Shown here: positions 1 to 7,020 of the stretch, one piece after another
How positions within the stretch are numbered: the first letter of the stretch is position 1
Layout of the letters: every line of letters starts with the position of its first letter
Origin: Methylococcaceae bacterium UBA1147
Lineage (GTDB): Bacteria; Pseudomonadota; Gammaproteobacteria; Methylococcales; UBA1147
Direction of reading: 5' to 3'
Length of the DNA: 11,067 bases
NCBI GenBank assembly: GCA_002311315.1
Contig: DBZZ01000077.1
Location: 8,417 to 19,483, forward strand
Notes under the pieces: generated by a model
Seen by the model: the letters and a program-made list of their open reading frames with translations, nothing else
Told to the model about the DNA's origin: nothing
Databases searched by the model: none
Program-made: the position numbers and the translations under genes

Positions 1-79
1 CGTAATCCAGCGGCGTTTCTCGAGCAATGTCGTAGACCCTCCTGGCACGCAGGATTTTTTCTATGTAATTGTGATGCAT
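1..79 (-). CDS. ilvA: Threonine dehydratase (biosynthetic), N-terminal fragment
   Basis: Only the first 26 codons are inside the window; the gene runs off the left edge. Reading the minus strand from an ATG at 79-77 gives MHHNYIEKILRARRVYDIAR followed by ETPLDY. This matches the characteristic start of biosynthetic threonine dehydratase, a short YLxKIL-x-ARVYD-x-A-x-ETPL segment ahead of the PLP domain. The enzyme deaminates threonine to 2-oxobutanoate, the first step of isoleucine synthesis, in the cytoplasm. A TAGGAT stretch just upstream of the ATG can serve as a weak ribosome binding site. The gene is divergent from rpiA, an arrangement familiar from Gammaproteobacteria, and this supports the call. 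Its leader contains a small perfect hairpin at 101-113 (GCCGG, AAA, CCGGC) of unknown meaning. The catalytic lysine and the regulatory ACT-like domains lie outside the window and cannot be checked. Confidence 0.85.
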   Translation of the reverse strand, partial: MHHNYIEKILRARRVYDIARETPLDY

Positions 80-168
80 CGATCCTATCGTTTGCTGCGC
101 GCCGGAAACCGGCAAGAACTGGGTTTCACAAGGCCTCATCCATGGTCTCGACCGAATCTCTAAATACG

Positions 169-197
169 GTGACTTTGGCCTGCGTCCACTTTATCAT
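169..197 (+). promoter_or_regulatory. Putative sigma70 promoter of rpiA
   Basis: GTGACT (169-174, four matches to TTGACA) and TATCAT (192-197, five matches to TATAAT) are separated by 17 bp. Transcription would start near 204, about 22 nt ahead of the rpiA start. This is a match by eye only; no transcription data are available. Confidence 0.45.
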
Positions 198-225
198 TTC
201 TGGATTCTAACAGTACTGGAATCTG

Positions 226-885
226 ATGATGTCTCAAGATGGCCTAAAATTTCGGGCGGCGGCGGCGGCGATCGAGTATCTGGACGATCAAAGAATCATT
301 GGCGTAGGCACCGGCTCAACAGTCAACCACTTTATTGATTTGCTGGGCGACTTCAAATCAAGGCTTGATGGAGCCGTCTCCAGTTCCGAGGCCAGTACAG
401 AGAGACTGAAGAAGATCGGAATCCCGGTAATCGATCTGAACAGCGCCGGTTCGATTGACCTCTACGTGGACGGCGCCGATGAAATCAATCCGAGTCTACA
501 GTTGATCAAGGGAGGCGGGGGCGCCCTGACCCGCGAAAAAATCGTCGCCGCAGCCAGTCGGCAATTCGTCTGCATCGCCGACGAAAGCAAACTGGTCGAT
601 GTCCTGGGCAGCTTTCCGCTTCCGGTTGAAGTCATACCAATGAGCCGCAGTTTCGTGGCCCGGGAACTGGTCAGGCTGGGAGGACAGCCCGAGTGGCGAA
701 AGGACTTTGTCACCGACAACGGCAACGACATCCTGGATCTCCACAACCTGTCGATCGTCGACCCTCCAAACATGGAAAAGCAGATCAATAGCATCGCCGG
801 GGTGGTCACCGTCGGCTTGTTTGCGAGTCGTCCTGCGGATGTTGTTCTGGTAGGAACGGCCTGCGGTCTGCAAAAACTAACCTGA
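226..885 (+). CDS. rpiA: Ribose-5-phosphate isomerase A
   Basis: Interconverts ribose 5-phosphate and ribulose 5-phosphate in the non-oxidative pentose phosphate pathway, in the cytoplasm. The protein is 219 aa, the same length as the E. coli enzyme, and can be followed along it from end to end. Visible family motifs are the phosphate-binding GVGTGST (about residues 26-32), AVSSSEAST, DGADEIN with the two catalytic-site aspartates, KGGGGALTREK with the conserved lysine and catalytic glutamate, FPLPVEVIPM, VTDNGN and the C-terminal GVVTVGLFA. Two ATG codons sit in tandem at 226 and 229. The second lines up with residue 1 of the E. coli protein and stands at better spacing (8 nt) from the weak GGA at 218-220, so the true start may be 229. 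A GCG-rich run encodes five alanines near residue 11. The gene converges on the AI-2E-family gene, and a small CTGAG/CTCAG dyad overlaps its stop codon. The identification is very secure. Confidence 0.98.
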   Translation: MMSQDGLKFRAAAAAIEYLDDQRIIGVGTGSTVNHFIDLLGDFKSRLDGAVSSSEASTERLKKIGIPVIDLNSAGSIDLYVDGADEINPSLQLIKGGGGALTREKIVAAASRQFVCIADESKLVDVLGSFPLPVEVIPMSRSFVARELVRLGGQPEWRKDFVTDNGNDILDLHNLSIVDPPNMEKQINSIAGVVTVGLFASRPADVVLVGTACGLQKLT

Positions 886-925
886 GAACGACCTCAGCGA
901 TGGTTACCAGCGCCGACCGGGCACA

Positions 926-1987
926 TCAGTTCGTTCGGTTTCCATACACTTCGCTGTCCTTGTACACATTGTGAAAATGGCGCATCAGGACCATCAGAAC
1001 CGATGCCACCGGTAGCGCCAGAAGCACCCCGACAAAACCGAAGATTTGGCCGCCTGCCAAAATTGCGAAGATCACCGCAACCGGGTGCAGGCCCACCTTG
1101 TCGCCAACCAGAAGCGGCGTCAGCAACATGCCCTCCAGCACCTGTCCGACCCCGAACACCGCCAGCACCGGAACAAGTGCCCAAACATCATGGAACTGCA
1201 TCATTGCCGCTACACAGGCCGCAACCACGCCGACGATGGAACCGAGGTAAGGGATAAAACTGACAAGGCCAGCAGTCATGCCGATCAGCACGGCCAAGTC
1301 GAGGTCAACCAGCCACAGGCCGATGCTGTAGATCACACCCAGCGCGATCATGACCGAGAACTGACCTCTCAGGAAAGCTCCCAGCACCGCATCCGATTCC
1401 AGCACGATGCGGCTAACGGTGGGCTCGATACGCTTGGGCAACAAGTCGCGGACTTTCGCGACCAGGACATCCCAATCCCGCAGCAAGTAGAACGCAACAA
1501 CAGGGATCAGCACCAGGTTCATGATCCACTCCGCAACCGCCATACCGGAACGAGAAATCGAGGCCGCCACGGCAGCGACCAGGCCACCCGCCTGGCTCCA
1601 ATGTTGCTTGATCACCGCGACCAGCTTTTCGACATCAAGGTACTGCGACTGTACGCCCAACCGTTCGTCCAGCCAGGGAAGCACCTCGCCTTTCAGCCAT
1701 GCAACGTAGCTCGGCAAACTCGAAAACAGACGGCTGACCTGGTGCTCGAGCAAGGGAACCAACCACAACAGAACCAACCCCAGCACCACCGTCATGGCAA
1801 GAAAAACCAGGGTCGCCGCCGCTGTGCGGCTGAATCGCCATGCTTCAAGCCGGTCCGCCAGCGGGTCACCCAGGTATGCGATCCCAGCACCGATAGCAAA
1901 GGGCGTAAGAATAGGGGCCAACAGGTAAAACAGCCACGCAGTAGCTGCAAAGCCCACCACTACAAGCCATTTCTGCGAATCACTCAC
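926..1987 (-). CDS. AI-2E/PerM family transporter
   Basis: A 353-residue polytopic inner-membrane protein of the AI-2E transporter (PerM/YhhT/TqsA) family. Hydrophobic segments fall at about residues 8-40, 54-76, 155-175, 210-265 and 270-345, with a more polar stretch between about 80 and 150. This is the family layout of roughly eight helices. The strongest signature is the C-terminal block with FIPYLGSIVG, VGDKVGLHPVAVIFAILAGG and GFVGVLLALPVA. The substrate cannot be deduced: members export autoinducer-2, exchange Na+ or Li+ for protons, or are uncharacterised. The start is a GTG at 1987-1985, preceded at good distance by GAGGAGA on the minus strand, a strong ribosome binding site. The gene is divergent from the QTMAN homologue across only 41 bp and converges on rpiA with a 40-bp gap. 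Confidence 0.93.
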   Translation of the reverse strand: MSDSQKWLVVVGFAATAWLFYLLAPILTPFAIGAGIAYLGDPLADRLEAWRFSRTAAATLVFLAMTVVLGLVLLWLVPLLEHQVSRLFSSLPSYVAWLKGEVLPWLDERLGVQSQYLDVEKLVAVIKQHWSQAGGLVAAVAASISRSGMAVAEWIMNLVLIPVVAFYLLRDWDVLVAKVRDLLPKRIEPTVSRIVLESDAVLGAFLRGQFSVMIALGVIYSIGLWLVDLDLAVLIGMTAGLVSFIPYLGSIVGVVAACVAAMMQFHDVWALVPVLAVFGVGQVLEGMLLTPLLVGDKVGLHPVAVIFAILAGGQIFGFVGVLLALPVASVLMVLMRHFHNVYKDSEVYGNRTN

Positions 1988-2012
1988 GGCGCCAATCTCC
2001 TCGTGTAGAGCG

Positions 2013-2021
2013 TGCTATTGT
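2013..2021 (+). promoter_or_regulatory. Extended -10 element, possible leaderless promoter
   Basis: TGC followed by TATTGT (2016-2021) forms an extended -10 element immediately before the glycosyltransferase gene. A start site about 7 nt downstream would fall on or next to the ATG at 2029. No Shine-Dalgarno-like sequence precedes that ATG (TAGCCCGG only) and no good -35 box is visible. The message may therefore be leaderless. This is inference from sequence alone. Confidence 0.4.
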
Positions 2022-2028
2022 AGCCCGG

Positions 2029-3129
2029 ATGCGTATTCTCCTGCTTTCGGCCTACGACGCCGACAGTCACCGCTACTGGCGCGAAAACCTGGTCCGGCAT
2101 CTAGAATGCTTCGAATGGAGGTGTCTGACCCTGCCTCCGCGCCATTTCAGCTGGAGGATTCGTGGCAATCCGATCAGCTGGGTATCCAGCTGCGGCGAGC
2201 GACTCTCTGAACCCTATGACCTGCTTTTGGCCACCTCCATGGTCGATGTTGCGACCATCAAGGGACTGATCCCATCACTGGCCACGACCCCGACCCTGGT
2301 GTATTTCCACGAAAACCAGTTCGCGTTTCCGGTCAGTGCCCCCCAGTTCGTCAGCGCAGAATCACAGATGGTCAATCTCTACAGCGCCCTGGCCGCAGAC
2401 ATCAACGTGTTCAATTCGCGCTTTAACCTTGAAAGCTTTATCGATGGAGTAGAAAGGCTCATGGCCAGGATGCCTGACCAGCGGCCCAGGGACATCGGAA
2501 AGGTGATCCGGGAGAAATCCGAGGTCCTCCCTGTCCCGCTCGAAAACTCCGTTTTCGAGCGCACCCGAGCAGCAATTCGTTCCGAACTACTGACCTTTGC
2601 GTGGAATCACCGTTGGGAATACGACAAGGCACCGGAAAGGCTTTACCGAGCTTTGCACAAGTTCCGACAACACGGCTTGCCTTTCAGGATTCACGTACTC
2701 GGCCGGCCGTTCCGGAAATATCCCTCGGTTCTTGACCGCTTACAACAGGACTTTGCAGCAGAGCTGGGGCAATTCGGGCGAATGGAAAGTCGAAGCGACT
2801 ACCTTGATGTTCTCAGGTCTTCCCACGTGGTCATTTCCACTGCACTGCAGGAGTTCCAGGGACTCTCTGTCCTCGAGGCCACCGCCTGCGGTTGTATTCC
2901 CCTTGCTCCCGCCAGGCTTTCCTACCCGGAATTCCTACCCAAAGAGTTTACCTACGCGTCGTCACCGGAAGACGAGGAACAGGAAGCCGGCGCCCTGGCC
3001 CGGCGACTGGAAGAAATTGCCGCCGCACACGCGAACGGAGCCCTCCCACAGCCGCCCAGGGTAGACGCGTTTTCCTGGAATGAGATGGCACCCCGTTACC
3101 GCAGGCTGATCGAAACCACCTGTCGCTGA
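2029..3129 (+). CDS. tRNA-queuosine alpha-mannosyltransferase family protein (DUF3524)
   Basis: A 366-residue cytoplasmic GT4-type glycosyltransferase. The N-terminal half (residues 1 to about 170) is the QTMAN_N/DUF3524 domain, recognisable from MRILLLSAYDADSHRYW, the LPPRHFSWRIRGNP stretch, DLLLATSMVDVATIKGL and VYFHENQFAFP. The C-terminal half is a Rossmann-like sugar-nucleotide domain with LGRPFRKYP and the GT4 EX7E motif (E275 in EFQGLSVLE, second Glu at 283), followed by ACGCIPLAP and LSYPEFLP. The animal homologue (GTDC1/QTMAN) transfers mannose from GDP-mannose to queuosine at position 34 of tRNA-Asp. Whether bacterial members do the same is an inference from family membership. The gene stands alone, divergent from the AI-2E gene, and ends before a good intrinsic terminator. 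The ATG at 2029 lacks a ribosome binding site but fits the family N-terminus exactly. Family assignment is confident; the substrate is not. Confidence 0.9.
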   Translation: MRILLLSAYDADSHRYWRENLVRHLECFEWRCLTLPPRHFSWRIRGNPISWVSSCGERLSEPYDLLLATSMVDVATIKGLIPSLATTPTLVYFHENQFAFPVSAPQFVSAESQMVNLYSALAADINVFNSRFNLESFIDGVERLMARMPDQRPRDIGKVIREKSEVLPVPLENSVFERTRAAIRSELLTFAWNHRWEYDKAPERLYRALHKFRQHGLPFRIHVLGRPFRKYPSVLDRLQQDFAAELGQFGRMESRSDYLDVLRSSHVVISTALQEFQGLSVLEATACGCIPLAPARLSYPEFLPKEFTYASSPEDEEQEAGALARRLEEIAAAHANGALPQPPRVDAFSWNEMAPRYRRLIETTCR

Positions 3130-3166
3130 CCACGGCTTAAAAAGGCTTCATCGCCTACGGTCACAG

Positions 3167-3221
3167 GCCGTTGTCGGTACGCCCTATTAATCGGGCAGAA
3201 ACGGCGACCAACGGCTTTTTT
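3167..3221 (+). terminator. Intrinsic terminator of the QTMAN-family gene
   Basis: GCCGTTG (3167-3173) pairs with CAACGGC (3209-3215). The stem continues past a bulged C with TCG (3174-3176) and CGA (3205-3207), and an inner hairpin GCCC/GGGC (3181-3184, 3193-3196) fills the loop. Six T follow directly (3216-3221). It lies 37 nt after the stop codon and has the layout of a Rho-independent terminator, though with an unusually large, branched top. Confidence 0.7.
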
Positions 3222-3222
3222 C

Positions 3223-3261
3223 GGCTGCGTAACATTCCTATGGTTGTAATGTCACGCAGCC
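3223..3261. repeat. Strong inverted repeat between convergent genes
   Basis: A 14-bp arm at 3223-3236 (GGCTGCGTAACATT) faces its complement at 3248-3261 with one A-C mismatch, leaving an 11-nt loop. It lies 27 nt beyond the stop of the minus-strand monooxygenase and could protect or end that transcript. On the minus strand the stem is followed by GAAAAAAG rather than a T run, so it is not a standard intrinsic terminator in that direction. It could also be a member of a dispersed palindromic repeat family. Confidence 0.6.
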
Positions 3262-3287
3262 AAGTCTTGCATTTGCCGGGCAATAAC

Positions 3288-5126
3288 CTAATTCAGCGAC
3301 TGAAAGACCGCGGGGTTTTCATAGTCGGGTCTCTCTTTTCTCAACTTGCCTACAAAGAAACCGCCAACCAGTATAGCGAGAGGACGGGCAACGGTTTTTT
3401 CAAGAAGATAACGAAACAGATCCACGAACCGGTAAGCCAGCAGAAAGCACAGACCGGCGACAACCGATGCAAACACGGACCACCCTAAACTCATCAAGGC
3501 CCACAGACACAACCCCAGGCCGAGCAGGTAGGGGATGAAAAAATGAATCAGCACCGTGGAAAACGCCCACTTGCCGAAGGCACTGCCCCAGACCCTGTTG
3601 ACGCGACCAAGATACGTCTGCTTGGCGTTGGAAACCAGGCCCATGCCATAGATCCTGTAGCGTAGAGGCATCGGCGCACCAAAAAAGTAGGCTCGGACAT
3701 CCTCGAGGCTGCCCAGGTGGTCGCGCAACCGCGGCCTGGCTCCAATGATGCTCGACATTTGCTCCATCCACTCGTCGAAGAAATAGATGTGCGGGAACCG
3801 GTCGTGCATGTGTTCGCGTTCCATCCGGTGTCGCCTGTTCTCGCTTTCAATGGTCGCCAGCCGGCAACTCTCGTCAGGCAAAGGAACATCCCCGCTGAAA
3901 TAGGCGGCAACCACCCGGGAATGCATCTCGGCCATCGCCGGAATCGAACCGATGGTCGGGCGTACCATGCCGATGAAAGCCATATTCGGCATCGATGGAT
4001 GAATGCACCCCTTAAACAGATCAAGATGACGGTATTTCCAGCCCCCGGGGAAAGTCAAACTGCTTACCCCGGGTTGGTAACCCGTATTGAACATGATTGT
4101 GTCGACGTCTTCACGACTACCGTCCTCGAACACTGCACCGGTCGCATCAAAGGAAACAACCTTACCTTTCGGGATTAGCTTTCCTGTCTTCAGCAGGTAA
4201 AACAGATCATCTGGCGGCGCCTCGGTGCGGGTCAGGTTGCCACCGGTCGGACAGTTGGCTGGCTTGGTCCAGAATTTCACATGGAAATGATGCGGGATCA
4301 GGGCCTTAGGAAACCATTTTTCGTATTCATCAAAAGTCACCCCGTAGTCGGAATAAAATTTCAGGTTGGCCGTGATGCTGAGTTTCTTCAGGAAACGCGG
4401 GATTCTGCGGTAAAACCAGCTGAGGCCGGTGGTGAGCACTTCCTGGTAGCCGATCATAAAACGACCGATTTTCCAGAACTGCATCTGATCGAACGGATTC
4501 TGCGATCCCTTGATGACCCGGGGGGCAACTGCAACACCCTCCGAGGACACGACCAGTCGCCCGGTCACCTGGGCTAGTTCCGAAACCAGGCCGACCCCGG
4601 ATTCGCCGAGGCCAACGCAGAGAACCTTTTTCCCCTTGAAGTGGTCTGGGTCGGTATAGGTGGAACTGTGGACAGTTTCACCGCTAAAGTTTTCGACCCC
4701 GTCGAACTTCGGGGTAAACGGTTTGCCGTGCAGGCCCGAGCTCACCACCAGATAGTCGGCATGATAGGTTTTCCTGTCCGTCAAAACCCGGATTGTCCCA
4801 TCCTCATCCCGTTCAATTGCCGAGACACTGACGTTGAAATCCATGCACTCGCGAAGCTGATAATGGTCGACAAAGCTTTCAAGGTAATCCAGCATGTGCT
4901 CGTTGGTAACAAAATCTGGATAATCATCCGGCATGGGGAAACAGCCGTACTCGGTCACCCATTTCGATGATGTAAGCGTATAGTTTTTCCAGGGAAGACT
5001 CTGCCAGATGCCTCCGATCGCACTGTTTTTATCAATGATTCTTACGTCGAAGTTTTTTTCCTTGAGTTCCTTGGCTGCAATTAATCCTGCGGAACCCGTT
5101 CCAATTACCAAAGCTTTCTTTTTCAT
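3288..5126 (-). CDS. Flavin-containing monooxygenase with C-terminal membrane tail
   Basis: An FAD- and NADPH-dependent class B monooxygenase of 612 aa. From the ATG at 5126-5124 the protein opens with MKKKALVIGTGSAG, the FAD-binding GxGxxG at residues 9-14. The FMO fingerprint FxGxxxHxxxY is present as FSGETVHSSTY (147-157). The NADPH-binding GxGxSG follows as GLGESG (172-177), and the downstream FMO element around FNTGYQPG is visible. Tyr rather than Trp at the end of the fingerprint favours an FMO over a Baeyer-Villiger enzyme. The usual catalytic module is about 450-500 residues. Here about 75 further residues (roughly 520-594) are strongly hydrophobic, suggesting membrane attachment by two or three helices. 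An in-frame TTG at 5162 would add 12 residues, but the ATG fits the family start better; neither has a strong ribosome binding site. The substrate is unknown (N- or S-oxygenation of a small amine or sulfide is typical). It is transcribed alone and divergently from the stress-protein gene. Confidence 0.9.
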   Translation of the reverse strand: MKKKALVIGTGSAGLIAAKELKEKNFDVRIIDKNSAIGGIWQSLPWKNYTLTSSKWVTEYGCFPMPDDYPDFVTNEHMLDYLESFVDHYQLRECMDFNVSVSAIERDEDGTIRVLTDRKTYHADYLVVSSGLHGKPFTPKFDGVENFSGETVHSSTYTDPDHFKGKKVLCVGLGESGVGLVSELAQVTGRLVVSSEGVAVAPRVIKGSQNPFDQMQFWKIGRFMIGYQEVLTTGLSWFYRRIPRFLKKLSITANLKFYSDYGVTFDEYEKWFPKALIPHHFHVKFWTKPANCPTGGNLTRTEAPPDDLFYLLKTGKLIPKGKVVSFDATGAVFEDGSREDVDTIMFNTGYQPGVSSLTFPGGWKYRHLDLFKGCIHPSMPNMAFIGMVRPTIGSIPAMAEMHSRVVAAYFSGDVPLPDESCRLATIESENRRHRMEREHMHDRFPHIYFFDEWMEQMSSIIGARPRLRDHLGSLEDVRAYFFGAPMPLRYRIYGMGLVSNAKQTYLGRVNRVWGSAFGKWAFSTVLIHFFIPYLLGLGLCLWALMSLGWSVFASVVAGLCFLLAYRFVDLFRYLLEKTVARPLAILVGGFFVGKLRKERPDYENPAVFQSLN

Positions 5127-5655
5127 GTCTTGTGATGTGAACTCATTAATCGTCGTATACAAGCCTAAACAAGGTGTAGAGGACCACCATCAGGTCCAAT
5201 GGTGCAGCTGACGCAGCCCGTAATTCTAACCCAGTCTTCTCTCTTCTCCCTATCTATTTTCAGAAATCGGCGACTATCCCCCCACATCCGGAGGTGGAAC
5301 CTCAGAAGGACGGGTGAATGTCTTGAAAACGTTGGCCAATGACCGAAAACGGTCGCGTCCATACAGTGCCTTAAATTCGAGGGGGCCTCGTGGTTTCCCT
5401 GCAATTGCAAAAATACCACTTGAGCAGAGGAGAACCCGATGATGAGCTTAAAGTGCTTAGACATCTGTTGTCGAACCTTTTGCACGAGAAGGATGCGCTG
5501 GCTCAATGACCTGCTTTACTTGCCCGTCCAGATAACGATTGTATAGCCAAAAATGGGCGTTTATACTTCTTATGGCCTGATAAACCGATTATTCATTTAG
5601 GTGGTTTGAGCGCTAGCCATGACCATCGAAAACCGGATGTAGAGGAGAACGCGTC
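5127..5655. other. Intergenic regulatory region between FMO and usp
   Basis: About 530 bp without a convincing gene. It holds the upstream regions of two divergent genes. Near the FMO side are two overlapping, mutually exclusive dyads: GGACC/GGTCC (5181-5185, 5193-5197) and CACCAT/ATGGTG (5185-5190, 5199-5204). A perfect GACCG-AAAA-CGGTC dyad lies at 5341-5354, and the promoter of the stress-protein gene is near the right end. A 113-codon minus-strand frame at 5506-5165 starts with TTG, resembles no family I know and is probably not a gene. The centre (about 5230-5510) could be remnant sequence; I see no recognisable protein in it. Confidence 0.5.
5539..5567 (+). promoter_or_regulatory. Putative sigma70 promoter of usp
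   Basis: TTGTAT (5539-5544) and TATACT (5562-5567, five of six to consensus) are separated by exactly 17 bp. Transcription would start near 5574, giving a leader of about 80 nt before the stress-protein ATG. The leader has no strong hairpin that I can see. Prediction by eye. Confidence 0.5.
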
Positions 5656-6504
5656 ATGAGTGCATTCCAGAACGTGATCGTTGGTATCGATCTCAACGAG
5701 GAGACTGCTGGACGGTTACTCGAGCGCGCCTGCCAACTCGCCGAACCGGCGCACATCGAAGTGATCCATGCCTGTGATCATCTGCACCACCAACACCAGG
5801 ATTACGTCCATTGTGCATTCGAATCCTCGGAGGAACTCGATGCGGCGGTAATCCGAGAGGCGGATCAGTTCCTGAACAGTGTCTGCGAGCCCATGGGCAT
5901 TCAGCAGCGCAAGGTGTTGGATGGACGCACCGCGACCGTGTTACACGACTATGCGACCAACCACGCAGACCTCGTCGTCATCGGATCTCACGGGCGTCAT
6001 GGTCTCGAGGCCTTCTTTGGCTCGACGTCGAATGAGGTGGTACACGGTACGCCCTGCGACGTGCTGGCGGTGCATTTGCCGCCGGACGACGCCGGTGAGA
6101 TGGAAGCGGGCGGGCGTTATATGCGCGTGCTGGCAGCGGTCGACCTCTCGGTCGAAGCGAGCCAGGTAATGGATCATGCCCGCCGTGTAGCGGACGCATG
6201 CGGCGCAGAGCTCAAGCTTTGTCACGTATCCAAGCACCTGCAGGAATCAGGCCGAAAGGACGATTGGAAACGCCTTCTCGAATTCGCTGCAGGCTATGGC
6301 TTGGCCGCCACCGACATCCATGAGCTCGCGGGTCGAACCGCCCACGCCATTCACAACTTGGCCGAGGAACTCCACGCCGATCTCGTGGTCGTCGGCACCC
6401 ACGGCAAGCACGGCGCTAACCTGATCACCGGGTCAACGGCGAACGCCGTGCTCCACGGCGCGAATTGCGACGAGTTGTCGGTGCGTATACGACCGGCTGC
6501 GTAG
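5656..6504 (+). CDS. Tandem-domain universal stress protein (UspA family)
   Basis: A 282-residue cytoplasmic protein made of two UspA domains, about residues 1-145 and 152-282, similar in layout to UspE-type proteins. Each begins with a beta strand ending in the nucleotide-contacting aspartate (VIVGIDLN and VLAAVDLS). Each ends with the ATP-binding pattern G-x2-G-x9-G-S/T: GSHGRHG then GST starting at residue 110, and GTHGKHG then GST starting at residue 247. Both domains therefore look able to bind ATP. Such proteins help cells survive starvation, oxygen limitation or oxidative stress, but the exact role is not readable from sequence. The start is secure: AGGAG at 5643-5647 lies 8 nt before the ATG. 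The gene follows its own predicted promoter and has no obvious operon partner, since a decayed gene lies downstream. I see no clear terminator after the stop. Confidence 0.95.
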   Translation: MSAFQNVIVGIDLNEETAGRLLERACQLAEPAHIEVIHACDHLHHQHQDYVHCAFESSEELDAAVIREADQFLNSVCEPMGIQQRKVLDGRTATVLHDYATNHADLVVIGSHGRHGLEAFFGSTSNEVVHGTPCDVLAVHLPPDDAGEMEAGGRYMRVLAAVDLSVEASQVMDHARRVADACGAELKLCHVSKHLQESGRKDDWKRLLEFAAGYGLAATDIHELAGRTAHAIHNLAEELHADLVVVGTHGKHGANLITGSTANAVLHGANCDELSVRIRPAA

Positions 6505-6679
6505 CGAAAAGGGATTCCATTTTCTCTGCGATCTCGACCCGGACTGACAAGCCACCCTATATTTCACGGCCGGTGCGCCGTTTCAAGTTCTGTGTCGACT
6601 ACAGCAATTTGTCAGATCATCCTGTATGGGGCAAGGATACTGATACCATCCGAGATATCGGCATAAAAGGAAGCAGTAA

Positions 6680-6868
6680 ATAAAAAAGGGAATGACGTTT
6701 GGCGCGTTTGATCTCTTTCACGCCGGTCACGTGCTGATGATGCAGGAAGCGAAGACTGTTTGCGATCACCTCATCGCCTGGATCCAGAGCGACCCTACCA
6801 TCGACCGGCCAATCTTGTCTTCCTTCCATGCTCAAGAGTTCAGCGCCGCTACCTGGCAGGGTCGGTGA
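6680..6868 (+). pseudogene. Decayed nucleotidyltransferase (glycerol-3-phosphate cytidylyltransferase-like)
   Basis: The frame from 6680 reads, after an ATA codon, KKGMTFGAFDLFHAGHV and then MMQEAKTVCDHLIAWIQSDP and TIDRP. This is the unmistakable N-terminus of the cytidylyltransferase-like superfamily: TFGxFDLFHxGH with the HxGH nucleotide-binding motif, then the xxQSDPTIDRP strand-turn. Intact members run to about 130-160 residues. Here the similarity stops after about 45 codons and the frame ends at a TGA at 6866-6868. In another frame nearby, VQRRYL resembles the conserved V-x-R-Y-x-QL helix, suggesting a small deletion plus frameshift around 6815-6845. A good ribosome binding site (AAGGAAG, about 6667-6673) sits 7 nt before the ATA at 6680-6682, so the original start was probably ATG there. 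The internal ATG at 6692 has no usable site. It lies after usp on the same strand. Its former substrate is unknown. Confidence 0.72.
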
Positions 6869-7020
6869 TTGAATATACGCACGCGAAAGCAGGAGTCGTG
6901 GCGTTTTTTTGTGCTGGCTAATGACATCTTCGCTGTAACCAGCCCATGACTGCGAGCAAAGCCACGAGATGATTTGAGAAAAAGTGTACTTGTTGGAATG
7001 TGAGAACTGACTCCGAACCG

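Noticed and set aside
882..897. CTGAG/CTCAG dyad at the rpiA stop codon as a terminator
   Set aside because: Only 5 bp of stem and no T run; not enough to call a terminator.
1046..2008. Long plus-strand frame (320 codons) opposite the AI-2E gene
   Set aside because: Rich in Gln, His and Arg as expected of an antisense shadow. The opposite strand is a clear membrane protein with a good start.
5165..5506. 113-codon minus-strand frame upstream of the FMO gene
   Set aside because: It begins with TTG, has no clear ribosome binding site, resembles no family and occupies the divergent promoter region. Treated as chance.
6465..6683. 72-codon plus-strand frame overlapping the end of usp
   Set aside because: No similarity to known proteins, overlaps the well-supported end of usp and runs into the decayed gene's ribosome binding site region.
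6895..6972. Nested dyads CGTGGC/GCCACG and GCTGG/CCAGC downstream of the decayed gene
   Set aside because: Long loops and short arms; pairing of this extent is expected by chance.
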